Assembly (NCBI RefSeq): GCF_023204835.1
Contig: NZ_CP096270.1
Location: forward strand, 620,001 to 684,000
DNA from: Salinarchaeum laminariae
Lineage (GTDB): Archaea; Halobacteriota; Halobacteria; Halobacteriales; Salinarchaeaceae
DNA: 64,000 nucleotides
Direction: 5' to 3'
Part shown: positions 42,282-50,656 of the stretch, one piece after another
How positions within the stretch are numbered: the stretch's first letter is position 1
How the letters are laid out: each line of letters opens with the position of its first letter
The notes under the pieces: generated by a model
Database searches by the model: none
Seen by the model: only the letters and a program-made list of their open reading frames with translations
What the model was told of the DNA's origin: nothing
Position numbers and translations under genes: made by a program

Positions 42282-43256
42282 ATGGCGCGATTTCGCTTTT
42301 TCGGCGGGAAAGGCGGCGTCGGGAAGACGACCGTTTCCTCCGCGTACGGTCTGAAATGCGCGAACGCTGGACTGGAGACGCTCGTGGTGTCGACGGATCC
42401 GGCCCACAGCACCTCCGACGTGTTCGACCAGGCGTTTTCCGACGATCCCGCTCCCGTCGAAGGGCACGACCACCTGCACGCGATGGAGATCGATCCGGAG
42501 GATGAGGTTCAGAACCACCTCGGCGAGCTCCGCAGCCAGCTCGGCGAACAGCTCAGTCCCGCGATGGTCAACGAGGTCTCCCTCCAGCTCGAGATGGCCC
42601 ACCAGACGCCCGGCGCCTACGAGGCCGCGCTGTTCGACCGGTTCATCGAGGTGATGCAACAGTCCGACCCCTACGACCGCGTGGTATTCGACACCTCGCC
42701 GACGGGCGGAACGCTACGCCTGCTTGCGCTTCCGGAGCTCCTCGAGGGGTGGATCGACCGGCTGCTTCACAAACGCGAGAAATCCATCGACTACTACGAG
42801 AAGGCAGCCATCGGGGAACAGCAGGCTCGCCGGATGAAGGAGGGCGATCCGATCCTGAAACGGCTCACCGAGCGCAAGGAACGGTTCGCGTACGCTGGCG
42901 AAACGCTCCGCGAGCAGGCCACCTTCACGTTCGTCCTCAACCCCGACGAGCTGTCGATTCGGGAGACGGACCGGGCGATCGGCGGCATCGAGGACACGGA
43001 GCTGCGCGTCGACGGGCTCGTCGTGAACAAGCTGACGCCCGCGCCCGACCCCGAAGAGGAGGGCCGCGGAGCGACCTTCCTCCGGGACCGCGTCGACACT
43101 GAACGGGAGCGCCTCGAGGAGATCCGCGCGGGATTCTCGGTACCGGTCGTCGGCGAGATCGAGACGCGAGTCCGCGAGGTCAAAGACTCACTGCTCGCCG
43201 ACGTCGCCGACGAGATCGAGATCGATCCGACGGCCGAGATCGCCGCGGGAGACTGA
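42282..43256 (+). CDS. ArsA/Get3-family ATPase
   Basis: 324 residues from MARFRFFGGKGGVGKTTVSS. It has a deviant Walker A GGKGGVGKTT at 8-17 with signature Lys, switch I VVSTDPAHSTSDVF, switch II VVFDTSPTGGTLRLLALPEL, and the methionine/helical groove region (about 95-240). It is a single ArsA unit, like archaeal Get3. Arsenite-metallochaperone Cys residues are absent, so it more likely handles membrane-protein clients than arsenic. A GGGGATC run precedes the ATG. It is probably co-transcribed with the 98-residue gene. Confidence 0.88.
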   Translation: MARFRFFGGKGGVGKTTVSSAYGLKCANAGLETLVVSTDPAHSTSDVFDQAFSDDPAPVEGHDHLHAMEIDPEDEVQNHLGELRSQLGEQLSPAMVNEVSLQLEMAHQTPGAYEAALFDRFIEVMQQSDPYDRVVFDTSPTGGTLRLLALPELLEGWIDRLLHKREKSIDYYEKAAIGEQQARRMKEGDPILKRLTERKERFAYAGETLREQATFTFVLNPDELSIRETDRAIGGIEDTELRVDGLVVNKLTPAPDPEEEGRGATFLRDRVDTERERLEEIRAGFSVPVVGEIETRVREVKDSLLADVADEIEIDPTAEIAAGD

Positions 43257-43375
43257 GTAATCGACGCCGTCGGTCGCAGAGCCGGCTCCGGAATGAAGTG
43301 GTTCTCACTGGCGCGGCGGACTCGCTGGATCTGGCCGTCTGTGCTGGGCCACGACCACACACACGATTTTGGATT

Positions 43376-43469
43376 CCCGATATATATCGCGCGAATCGTG
43401 CAAAGAAATATCAAATTAAATGGATTATATTTATGAGCATGATCTTCATGATCGTACCCGTGGTATGTC
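43376..43469 (+). promoter_or_regulatory. AT-rich promoter region of cstA with repeats
   Basis: Contains the palindrome CGATATATATCG, the TATA-like ATTATATTTATG (about 43427-43438) and a direct repeat of CATGATC at about 43440 and 43449 just before the start. The low GC stands out from the surroundings. The repeats may bind a nutrient-responsive regulator. Confidence 0.5.
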
Positions 43470-45365
43470 ATGGCAGGGGTAATCTGGATCGTGGCGCTGG
43501 TACTCGCGTCGTTTACCGTCGCGTACTTCAGGTACGGTCGGTATCTGTCCCAGTTCGTCGAACTGGACGACAGTCGCGACACGCCAGCCCACAAATACGA
43601 AGACGGTCAGGAGTACGTACCGGCCAAGAAACCCGTGTTGCTCGGGCACCACTACTCGAGCATCGCGGGCGGCGCCCCGATCGTGGGGCCGATTACGGCA
43701 GCGATGATCTGGGGCTGGGTCCCGGCGTTCCTGTGGGTCGCGATCGGTAACCCACTGCTGGGCGCAGTCCACGACTTCACGTCGCTGTCGGGGAGCTTGC
43801 GGCACGAAGGGAAGTCGATCGGCTACATCATCGGCGAGTACGTCGGGGAGCGAGGGAAGAACATGCTGCTGTGGTTCGCCTTCCTCCTCATCATTCTCGT
43901 CGTGGCGGTGTTCGCGCTGGTGATCGGCGTCGCGTTCAACGCCTACCCGTCCGCAGCGACCGCCAGCATGCTGTACATCACGCTGGCAGTGCTGTTCGGG
44001 TTGTGGCTCTACCAGTTCGACCTTCCCTTCGCGGCGGGAACGGTGTTGTTCGTCGCAGGCGTGTTCGCGTCGGTCTGGGTAGGCGTCAACTACCCAATGG
44101 CACTGTTTGGCACGCAGGACGCCTTCGGTAACGCGAGCAGTGACGTGATCATACTGTTCGGCGACTCTGGGCCAGGGTTCCTGGAGGTGCTCAACAGCAC
44201 CAACATCGGCGCGTGGCTCGTCGTCACGCTGATCTACGGCGGGATCGCGAGCGTTCTCCCGGTGTGGATGCTGCTCCAGCCGCGTGACTACCTGTCCTCG
44301 TTCCTGCTGTACACCGGGGTCGGTGGCGCACTACTGGCGATCGTGGTCGGCACGTTCATCACCGGCGTCGACGCCTCGACCAGCGGCGGCCAGGCACTCG
44401 ACCTCACCATCGAACTGGACATGTTCTATGGCTTCATGGGAGACGGCGGGCCGTTCGCCGATAGCCTCCCACTGATGCCACTGTTCCCACTGCTGTTCGT
44501 CACCATCGCCTGCGGGACGATCAGCGGATTCCACTCGCTGGTGTCCTCGGGCACGACGGCAAAACAACTCGATCAGGAGTCCGACGCCCGCCTGATCGGA
44601 TACGGTGGGATGCTCGGTGAGGGGCTGCTCGCCTCCGTCGCGATCGCGTCGGTGGCGATCATCGCAGTCGCTCCCGAGGGGACGACCGGCGGGATCGGGC
44701 TCGCACTCCCGAACTTCGCGACTGGTGGTGGCGCGATTCTCACCACGCTCGGGATCTCGATGACGTACGCGGCGCCGTTCATGGCGCTCGTGCTCGCGAG
44801 CTTCCTGCTCACCAGCATGGACACGGCCTGTCGGCTAGGCCGGTATATGATGGAGGAGATCGTCGGCACGCCGGAGACGACCGCAGAGGAGTTCGCGGCG
44901 AACCGCTTCGCGAACACGAGCGTCATCGTCGTGTTGGCGTTCCTCCTGGTCTACACCGGTAACTGGGAGGACCTCTGGACGCTGTTCGGCGGGGCCAACC
45001 AGCTGCTGGCCGCGATGGCCCTGCTGACCGCGACCGTCTGGATCGCCAACTGGGACGACACGAAGCAGCTCGTCTCGACCGGCGTCCCGATGGCGCTGAT
45101 GACGGTGGTCACGATCTGTGGCCTGCTGTGGACGACGCTGTATACGGTGCTCGGGGGACGCTTGCTCGGCGAAACCGCCGACGCAGAAACCGATATACTG
45201 GCACAGCTCTCCGCGGTTGCACAGCTCGCGATCGGACTGACGCTGGTCGGTCTGGCGCTTGGCCTCCTCTGGATGGGCTACAACAACATCACGGAGGTGA
45301 GAGATCTGGGCGGCGAACGCGTCGCCGCAGATGGTGGCGATCCCGACCAGCCCAGTGACGACTGA
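43470..45365 (+). CDS. Carbon starvation protein CstA family transporter
   Basis: 631 residues with about 16 hydrophobic helices. Family features: VPAKKPVLLGHHYSSIAGGA, PIVGPITAAMIWGWVPAFLW, GAVHDFTSLSGSLRHEGKSI, ISGFHSLVSSGTTAKQLDQE, and DTACRLGRYMMEEI near the C-terminus. CstA proteins import peptides or pyruvate under starvation in bacteria; the archaeal substrate is unproven. The start is an ATG about 30 bp after a strong TATA. The C-terminal 20 residues are polar and acidic. Confidence 0.9.
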   Translation: MAGVIWIVALVLASFTVAYFRYGRYLSQFVELDDSRDTPAHKYEDGQEYVPAKKPVLLGHHYSSIAGGAPIVGPITAAMIWGWVPAFLWVAIGNPLLGAVHDFTSLSGSLRHEGKSIGYIIGEYVGERGKNMLLWFAFLLIILVVAVFALVIGVAFNAYPSAATASMLYITLAVLFGLWLYQFDLPFAAGTVLFVAGVFASVWVGVNYPMALFGTQDAFGNASSDVIILFGDSGPGFLEVLNSTNIGAWLVVTLIYGGIASVLPVWMLLQPRDYLSSFLLYTGVGGALLAIVVGTFITGVDASTSGGQALDLTIELDMFYGFMGDGGPFADSLPLMPLFPLLFVTIACGTISGFHSLVSSGTTAKQLDQESDARLIGYGGMLGEGLLASVAIASVAIIAVAPEGTTGGIGLALPNFATGGGAILTTLGISMTYAAPFMALVLASFLLTSMDTACRLGRYMMEEIVGTPETTAEEFAANRFANTSVIVVLAFLLVYTGNWEDLWTLFGGANQLLAAMALLTATVWIANWDDTKQLVSTGVPMALMTVVTICGLLWTTLYTVLGGRLLGETADAETDILAQLSAVAQLAIGLTLVGLALGLLWMGYNNITEVRDLGGERVAADGGDPDQPSDD

Positions 45366-45465
45366 CGCCACTACCCGCCAACCGGACATTTTTCGGATCC
45401 ACGGGATGCGAGTCGTGACTCCCGACTGCCGTGACGCGTATGCCGCCGGCGTCTGAGGGGGACGT

Positions 45466-45587
45466 ATGACGACCCTCGAAACGTGGACGCTCGGGATCCA
45501 CATCGCCGCTGGGACGCTGGCCGTCCTCTCGGGCGTAGGAGCGCTCGCGGCGACGAAGGGCGGGCCGCGACGCCGTCGATCACAGAC
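45466..45587 (+). pseudogene. Truncated N-terminus of a DUF2306-like membrane protein
   Basis: An ATG at 45466 encodes TTLETWTLGIHIAAGTLAVL and SGVGALAATKGGPRRR. This is the first helix and the RKGG-like turn of DUF2306 membrane proteins, which normally continue for more than 100 residues. Homology then ends, and the frame runs into the 3' end of the convergent gene at 45588. It is therefore a remnant left by a deletion or rearrangement. The bases after about 45580 belong to the next gene. Confidence 0.5.
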
Positions 45588-46256
45588 TCAGATCTGCAGC
45601 CGTCGCGAGATCAGCCCGAGGAGGCCCCGCTCCTCGTTCTCGATCGGTTCCCAGAGCGTCAGCGCCTCGCGCACGTCGGCCTCGTCGCTGGCGACCAGCG
45701 CCTCGCGGTCGGGCGCGACGACCGCGACGTGGACGTCGTAGTGGCCGTTGTACCCGTATTTCAACAGCGTGCGCTCGTCGGTTCCCGCGATCGTCTCGCG
45801 GACGTCCTCGGGAATCTTCGGAGCGACTAGCACGAACGTGAAGTCCGTGCTGTAATGCTCGGGATCGGGATCGATCCACTCGTCGGCGAGATCGTGGCCG
45901 AGTTCGAGCAGTCGGTCGATCTCCGCGACGGTGGCGGAGCTTACCCGGCGGAGGAACAGATGTTCGTGGGACTCGTGGTGAGCGAAGGAGATCGAGGGGT
46001 GGAGCACGTGTTTCTGGCTGTGGAGCTCCATCTCTCCGTAGAGGTCGAAGGACTCGCCGTGGACTGTGCGATCCTGCTCGAGATCGTAGTTGTGGAGGAG
46101 TCGGCCAGCGACCTCGTTGACGTACTCGTCCTCCCACTCGGGGACGTCGGCAAAGGGATCCGCCTCGTCGCCAGCGTCGGCATCCCCGTCCACACCGGCG
46201 TCGAGGTCGGTTCCCGTTTCTGTCTCGGCGTCGGGGGAGTCGCCAGCGCCGCTCAT
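45588..46256 (-). CDS. Conserved haloarchaeal hypothetical protein
   Basis: 222 residues. An acidic N-terminal tail (1-40) precedes a domain with VNEVAGRLLHNYDLEQDRTV, MELHSQKHVLHPSISFAHHE, SHEHLFLRRVSSATVAEIDR and DFTFVLVAPKIPEDVRETIA. Many His residues (HPSISFAHHESHEH) could bind metal. No known enzyme motif is evident. The ATG overlaps the stop of the cupin gene (ATGA), so the two are translationally coupled. Confidence 0.65.
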   Translation of the reverse strand: MSGAGDSPDAETETGTDLDAGVDGDADAGDEADPFADVPEWEDEYVNEVAGRLLHNYDLEQDRTVHGESFDLYGEMELHSQKHVLHPSISFAHHESHEHLFLRRVSSATVAEIDRLLELGHDLADEWIDPDPEHYSTDFTFVLVAPKIPEDVRETIAGTDERTLLKYGYNGHYDVHVAVVAPDREALVASDEADVREALTLWEPIENEERGLLGLISRRLQI

Positions 46257-46627
46257 GGCTCGTAGGGGTGGGCGTCGTTGGCCGACGGCGCGCCGATCGC
46301 GAGCACCTCTGCCGCCTCGTCCGCGTCTGCGGCGACGTAGGCTCGCTGCGGGCTGCCCGGTTCCACGACGATCAGCTCACCGGCGTCAGCGGCGAGGTCT
46401 TCCTCGGGCGTCTCGAGGGAGAGAGTGCCCGAGAGCACGTAGAACAGCTCCTCCTGCTCCTCGTGGTAGTGGTACGCCAGCGGGATCGTCTCGCCCGGTG
46501 CGGCCTCGTAGACGTGCGCCCCGAGGTGTGTGAGTCCCACAGCGTCGCTGATCGATCGCCTGCTCGCCTCCCGGTCGGGATCGTCGGCGGCCGGCAGTTC
46601 CGCAGGATCGATCACTGCATATCCCAT
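46253..46627 (-). CDS. Cupin-domain protein
   Basis: 124 residues from MGYAVIDPAELPAADDPDRE. The cupin motifs are AYHYHEEQEELFYVLSGTLS (HxH...E) and PGSPQRAYVAADADEAAEVL, where the second His is replaced by Arg/Gln. Metal binding is likely; the substrate is not known. A TATA-like AAGCTATGTACC lies 25-35 bp upstream. It is the first gene of an operon with the 222-residue gene. Confidence 0.85.
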   Translation of the reverse strand: MGYAVIDPAELPAADDPDREASRRSISDAVGLTHLGAHVYEAAPGETIPLAYHYHEEQEELFYVLSGTLSLETPEEDLAADAGELIVVEPGSPQRAYVAADADEAAEVLAIGAPSANDAHPYEP

Positions 46628-46766
46628 GTGTGAACTGGTGTCACCCCGAGGGTACATAGCTTTGGCCCCGAGGGACGACGCAGAAGGGGAAAAGAGCCGG
46701 CAGATACCGAAGCGGCAGACAGTGAAGCGGCAGATGCTCGCGAAGCGACCGAACGGCGCCGCGCCC

Positions 46767-47030
46767 CTATCGGAGCAGATCGAGCAGTCCGGTATCGCCG
46801 GCCTCCGACGCGCCGTCGTCGTAGGCGCCGCGCTGGAGGATCGCCTCGTACTGCCGACGAACGGCCTCGATCTCGGCGTTCTTCCGGTCGATTTCGTTCT
46901 CTAGTTGGCTGACACGCGAGCGGAGTCGGCTCACTTCCCCGTTCCCGTTGATCTCTGCAGCGACCTGGGCCGCAGCGGGTCCGTCCCCGTTCCCGCCTGC
47001 GGTTGTTCCGTCCTCTGGAGGTGCTGACAT
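46767..47030 (-). CDS. Small coiled-coil protein
   Basis: 87 residues. The Gly/Asp-rich N-terminus is followed by one coiled coil (about 30-68) with VSRLRSRVSQLENEIDRKNA and EIEAVRRQYEAIL, then an acidic end TGLLDLLR. A TATA-like TCTTTTGACC lies about 29-36 bp upstream, so the gene is probably real. Similar short coiled-coil proteins are common in haloarchaea; the function is unknown. Confidence 0.65.
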   Translation of the reverse strand: MSAPPEDGTTAGGNGDGPAAAQVAAEINGNGEVSRLRSRVSQLENEIDRKNAEIEAVRRQYEAILQRGAYDDGASEAGDTGLLDLLR

Positions 47031-47160
47031 GGCGACACACCGTCACGGGTCGGGTGGTCAAAAGACTTTGTCAGACGGTCGTCACACGGGAGTCCCTGCT
47101 GGCGATTCTCCGCCGAGTTGGGGGTCGTTCGGGGTCGCGGAGCGACGGTGGTTGGAACGG

Positions 47161-48420
47161 CTACTCACCCAGATGCTCTAGCACGCCTTCGGTCGTGCCG
47201 GGGACTGACTCGGGCGCCGCACCCGCAGCGGCCGCAGCGTCGGGATCTTTCAGCAGGTGGCCAGTGGTCAGGCAGACGACCTGCTCGTCGTCGGCCACGA
47301 CGTCGCGGTCGCGGAGCTCGCGGAGGCCGGCCAGCGAGGCCGCGGAGGCGGGCTCGACGCCGACGCCCTCCTCGGCGAGATCGCGCTGGGCCTCGGTGAT
47401 GGCCTCGTCGTCGACGGCGACGGCGGTTCCGTCGGTTTCGCGGATCCCCGGCAGCGCTTTCGGCGCGTTGACGGGGTTGCCGATGCGGATCGCGGTCGCA
47501 CGCGTCTCGACGCTCTCCCAGCGCTGGATCTCGTCGGCGCCGTTCTCGATCGCCTCGACCATCGGCGCGGCGCCGCTGGCCTGAACGCCGGTGAGCTTCG
47601 GCACCTGCTCGGGCTCGAGCTCGCCGGCCTGGACGAGTTCGCGAAAACACTTGTACAGCGCAGCGGTGTTGCCCGCGTTACCGACGGGGAGGACGATCCG
47701 ATCGGGATACTCGCCGAGGCGCTCGCGGTGGGCCTCGAGGATCTCCAGACCGATCGTCTTCTGGCCCTCGAGGCGGAAGGGGTTCAACGAGTTCAGGAGG
47801 TACGCCTCGCCCCGGTTCGCGAGATCCTGCACGATGTCGAGACAGACGTCGAAGTTGCCGTCCACCTCGAGAATCCGCGCGCCGTGGAGGCTCGCCTGCG
47901 CGACCTTCCCGGCAGCCACCTTCCCGGCAGGCAGCAGGACGAGCGTCTCCATGCCCCCGCGGGCACCGTAGGCCGCCAGCGCTGCGGAGGTGTTCCCCGT
48001 CGACGCGCAGGCGAGGCGATCGACGCCGAGTTCCTTCGCAGCGCCGACGCCGACGGTCATCCCGCGATCCTTGAAGCTCCCGGTGCCGTTCATCCCCTCG
48101 TGCTTGACGTGGAGCGAGTCGACGCCGACTGACTCCTCGAGGCGAGGGACCGAGTACAGCGGCGTGTCGCCCTCCTCGATCGAGACGTGCTGAGGGACCG
48201 GCAGGGCCGCCTCGTATCGCCAGACGCCGGATCCCGAGAACTGATCGAAGGTCGGCGGGTCGGCGTAGCGAACTTCCAGAAGGCTATCGCAGTCGGGGCA
48301 GGTGTAGACGACGCTCTCGAACGGAGCGAGGGTCTCCCCGCAGTCGATGCAGGCCAGCCAGACGCCGTTCTCGGCCTCGGCGGGCGTTGCGGCCGCGGGC
48401 TCGGTCAGTGAGAGGCTCAT
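47161..48420 (-). CDS. thrC: Threonine synthase
   Basis: 419 residues from MSLSLTEPAAATPAEAENGV. The N-terminal zinc ribbon has CIDC (24-27) and CPDC (41-44). The fold-type II PLP domain has KHEGMNGTGSFKDRGM with the PLP Lys at 117, ASTGNTSAALAAYGARGG for the substrate, and a phosphate-binding VGNAGNTAAL. It converts O-phosphohomoserine to threonine. A T-rich GCTTTTGCCC element lies 26-33 bp upstream, giving a leaderless start. The zinc-ribbon form is common in archaea. ThrC and related enzymes can be mixed up, but the GSFKDR motif and ribbon fit ThrC. Confidence 0.93.
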   Translation of the reverse strand: MSLSLTEPAAATPAEAENGVWLACIDCGETLAPFESVVYTCPDCDSLLEVRYADPPTFDQFSGSGVWRYEAALPVPQHVSIEEGDTPLYSVPRLEESVGVDSLHVKHEGMNGTGSFKDRGMTVGVGAAKELGVDRLACASTGNTSAALAAYGARGGMETLVLLPAGKVAAGKVAQASLHGARILEVDGNFDVCLDIVQDLANRGEAYLLNSLNPFRLEGQKTIGLEILEAHRERLGEYPDRIVLPVGNAGNTAALYKCFRELVQAGELEPEQVPKLTGVQASGAAPMVEAIENGADEIQRWESVETRATAIRIGNPVNAPKALPGIRETDGTAVAVDDEAITEAQRDLAEEGVGVEPASAASLAGLRELRDRDVVADDEQVVCLTTGHLLKDPDAAAAAGAAPESVPGTTEGVLEHLGE

Positions 48421-48534
48421 TGGCAGGGCATTGCGGGCCGCGGGCAAAAGCGAGGCGGTTCCGCGATTATGGACTTGCGGACCAGATCGTGCTCGAATCA
48501 CTAGCTTCGACCATGCGAGAAGCAAAACCGCGTC

Positions 48535-48657
48535 GAAAGCCCCCTCCCGCTCGACGATCCTGACTCGCTGCGCGCCTCACTCCCTCACTTCGTTCGGTCA
48601 CTGCGGTGCTTGCGTCGTCAGCTATCGCCGACCGGTCGGCCCCTTTCAGTCCCGCCC
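48535..48657 (-). repeat. Dispersed structured repeat, copy F (inverted)
   Basis: Minus-strand ends: GGGCGGGACTGAAAGGGGCC and GGAGGGGGCTTTCGAC. The arms pair weakly here, so this copy is more degraded. The middle has AAGCACCGCAGTGACCG and GAACGAAGTGAGGGAGTGAG. Confidence 0.8.
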
Positions 48658-48780
48658 GCGAGGTAGTGTGGTGGGCCATCGCTCCTGTGGATCCTCCGGT
48701 CGGGCGGAGTCAGCTGCCGACCCCACGCGCCAGGCTCTGTGGAGCAGTCCACCGAGCTACGCTCGCCTCAAATCACCACA

Positions 48781-48908
48781 GGGTGGGGACTCCGGAAGGA
48801 GCCGACCGCTCGTCGAGGTAGGAGTAGCAAGCACCGCAACGAGCGAGCAGAAGCGAGCGAAGTGAGGAGCGCAGCAAGCGTACATCGACGAGCGGGAGGG
48901 GGCTTCCG
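48781..48908 (+). repeat. Dispersed structured repeat, copy G
   Basis: Left GGGTGGGGACTCCGGAAGG, right GAGGGGGCTTCCGTGGG. Arms CCGCTCGTCGA and TCGACGAGCGG are a perfect 11-bp inverted repeat. The end bases have changed on both sides (CGGAAG and CTTCCG), still complementary. The middle has GCAAGCACCGCAACGAGCGA. Confidence 0.88.
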
Positions 48909-48963
48909 TGGGCGGTCGCAGCGGCAGTATGCCGGGTGCCAGCCAAGACCGCATCCCCACTAT

Positions 48964-49347
48964 TCACTCCCGATCGTCGGCGTCGAACTCGTCGATGACG
49001 CCGTGGACGGTCTCGGTCCAGGCGTCGAGCGCCTCGTGGAGCAGCCCCTTCGCCTCCGGAAGCGGGACTGCGGTGTACTGGTAGACGTAGCCGCCGGGAT
49101 CGAGCAGCCGGCGATCGCGGCTCACGAGCCCCTTCTCCAGCAGCGCCGTCAGCGAGCGGTTCACGTTGGAGCGATCGCGGTCGAGCACGTCTGCGAGCTC
49201 CTCCGCCGTGGTGCCGGGGCGATCGAGCAGCGCGAGATACGTTCGGGTCTCGTGTTCCTGAATCCCGAACACGCACGTCATCACGGCGTCGAACGCCGGA
49301 TCGGACGCCTCCATCAGCGACGCCATGTCGTGATCGGGCTCGCTCAT
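48964..49347 (-). CDS. TrmB/MarR-like winged-helix regulator
   Basis: 127 residues from MSEPDHDMASLMEASDPAFD. The HTH spans about 25-95: GIQEHETRTYLALLDRPGTT, AEELADVLDRDRSNVNRSLT and ALLEKGLVSRDRRLLDPGGY. The wing (VYQYTAVPLPEAKGLLHEAL) leads into a dimerisation helix. The first recognition helix DRDRSNVNRSLTALL is the TrmB/Sugar-specific type. No ligand-binding domain follows, so it is a one-domain regulator. Targets cannot be read. Confidence 0.82.
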   Translation of the reverse strand: MSEPDHDMASLMEASDPAFDAVMTCVFGIQEHETRTYLALLDRPGTTAEELADVLDRDRSNVNRSLTALLEKGLVSRDRRLLDPGGYVYQYTAVPLPEAKGLLHEALDAWTETVHGVIDEFDADDRE

Positions 49348-49426
49348 GGAGTCCGGTTGCAGCCGATGGGACCTAAGCGTGTTCACCGCGATCGGTCTAG
49401 TGGCGAGTTCGGTGGCCCCAGTCGCG

Positions 49427-49666
49427 TCAGGAATCGCTGGCGTACCCGTGTTTCTCGATGCACTGCAACATTTCCTCGCGGGTGTCGTGCGTGTGCAACG
49501 TCGTCGGCGTGTCGCAGTAGTACTGGTCGCCGTCGTGACGGAGCGTGACCTCGTGGTCGTCGCCGAGGACTTCGGTGCTGACGACGACCGATCGACCCTC
49601 CCCGAGCGCGACCAGGATCTCGTCAGCGGTCACCTCACCGGCGTCGACCCGCAACGGTCCCGTCAT
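49427..49666 (-). CDS. Small haloarchaeal protein, unknown
   Basis: 79 residues from MTGPLRVDAGEVTADEILVA. Strands GRSVVVSTEVLGDDHEVTLR and DGDQYYCDTPTTLHTHDTRE, plus a terminal helix REEMLQCIEKHGYA, suggest a compact alpha/beta fold with two Cys and three His residues. No family is recognised. The gene is divergent from the PAP2 phosphatase gene. Confidence 0.6.
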   Translation of the reverse strand: MTGPLRVDAGEVTADEILVALGEGRSVVVSTEVLGDDHEVTLRHDGDQYYCDTPTTLHTHDTREEMLQCIEKHGYASDS

Positions 49667-49770
49667 ACGCCAGCGATCGCCGGGGATCCACTTCGTTCCT
49701 CCCATCGCCGACCCCGATCTCTCCCCCGAAACGGGGTATTTTTACCCGACGCAGTCGGAGATAGTTGGCA

Positions 49771-50619
49771 ATGCCGGTCATTCCGTGGGACGTCCTGGGC
49801 TACACCCTCGGGCCGACGGTGGCCCTCGTCGTGGTGTTCGCCCTCGTGACGGGCTGGCTCGGCTACGCCCGCGCAGCGCTCGATCGCGACCCCGTAGGCC
49901 GAGTGATTGAGCTCCTGCCGTACGTCAGCGTCCTCGCAGTCGTACTGCTGTTCAACGCCTATCTCCGCCCCCGTATCGACGATTTCTCCTCGGCGTTCGC
50001 GGTGAACTTCACTCACGAAATTCACGACTTCGAAGGGAACCTCGTCGCACACCTCCAGGAGGCGATCCCGGAGCCGATGTTCCTCTACTTCTCCGCAGTG
50101 TACGTCATCGGCTACGGTGCTCTGCTGATGTACCCCCCAATAGCATACATCGTCCTCGACGACGTCGTCAAACCCGCCATGCTGTTCGTCGCCTACGCGG
50201 TGAACTACTTCGTCGGCGCGCTCTGTTACATCGTCTTCAACGTGTTCGGCCCGCGCAACCTTCAGGTCGGCCGGGTTCGACAGCCGCTGTTCGAGGAGTT
50301 CCCGGAGGTGATGTACATCACCAGCGCGATCAACACCAACTCGAACGCGTTTCCGTCGCTCCACACCTCGATGGCGGTGATGGTGCTGGTCTTCGCGTGG
50401 TACACCCGCGAGGAGTATCCGCGCTGGCTGGCGATCGTCGCTGTCATCGCACCGAGCGTCGTCCTCGCGACGATGGCGCTCGGCATCCACTGGTTCACCG
50501 ACGTCATCGCTGGGATTGGGCTGGCGCTACTCAGCGTCGGTACGGCCCAGTGGAGCGTCGCCCTGTACCGCGGTGACGGCGACGACGATCGGCGACCGCT
50601 CGATCCGGTCAAGCTCTAG
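49771..50619 (+). CDS. PAP2-family membrane phosphatase
   Basis: 282 residues from the ATG at 49771, with TATA-like GGTATTTTTACC about 27-35 bp upstream. About six membrane helices are visible. The PAP2 core motifs are SNAFPSLHTSMAVMV (motif 2, catalytic His) and GIHWFTDVIAGIGLAL (motif 3, His and Asp). Motif 1 (KxxxxxxRP) is represented by the NLQVGRVRQP region. The layout matches the inositol-phosphotransferase/Aur1 type of PAP2. It likely acts on a lipid phosphate or phosphoryl-headgroup lipid in the membrane. Substrate unknown. Confidence 0.85.
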   Translation: MPVIPWDVLGYTLGPTVALVVVFALVTGWLGYARAALDRDPVGRVIELLPYVSVLAVVLLFNAYLRPRIDDFSSAFAVNFTHEIHDFEGNLVAHLQEAIPEPMFLYFSAVYVIGYGALLMYPPIAYIVLDDVVKPAMLFVAYAVNYFVGALCYIVFNVFGPRNLQVGRVRQPLFEEFPEVMYITSAINTNSNAFPSLHTSMAVMVLVFAWYTREEYPRWLAIVAVIAPSVVLATMALGIHWFTDVIAGIGLALLSVGTAQWSVALYRGDGDDDRRPLDPVKL

Positions 50620-50656
50620 CCGGCGAGTCGGCGCGAAACCAGCAGCCATCGGGCAC

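Larger units (their letters stand above)
48421..48963. other. Intergenic region with two inverted repeat copies
   Basis: It holds repeat copies F (minus) and G (plus), separated by about 120 bp of unrelated sequence. No gene is supported in between. Confidence 0.6.
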
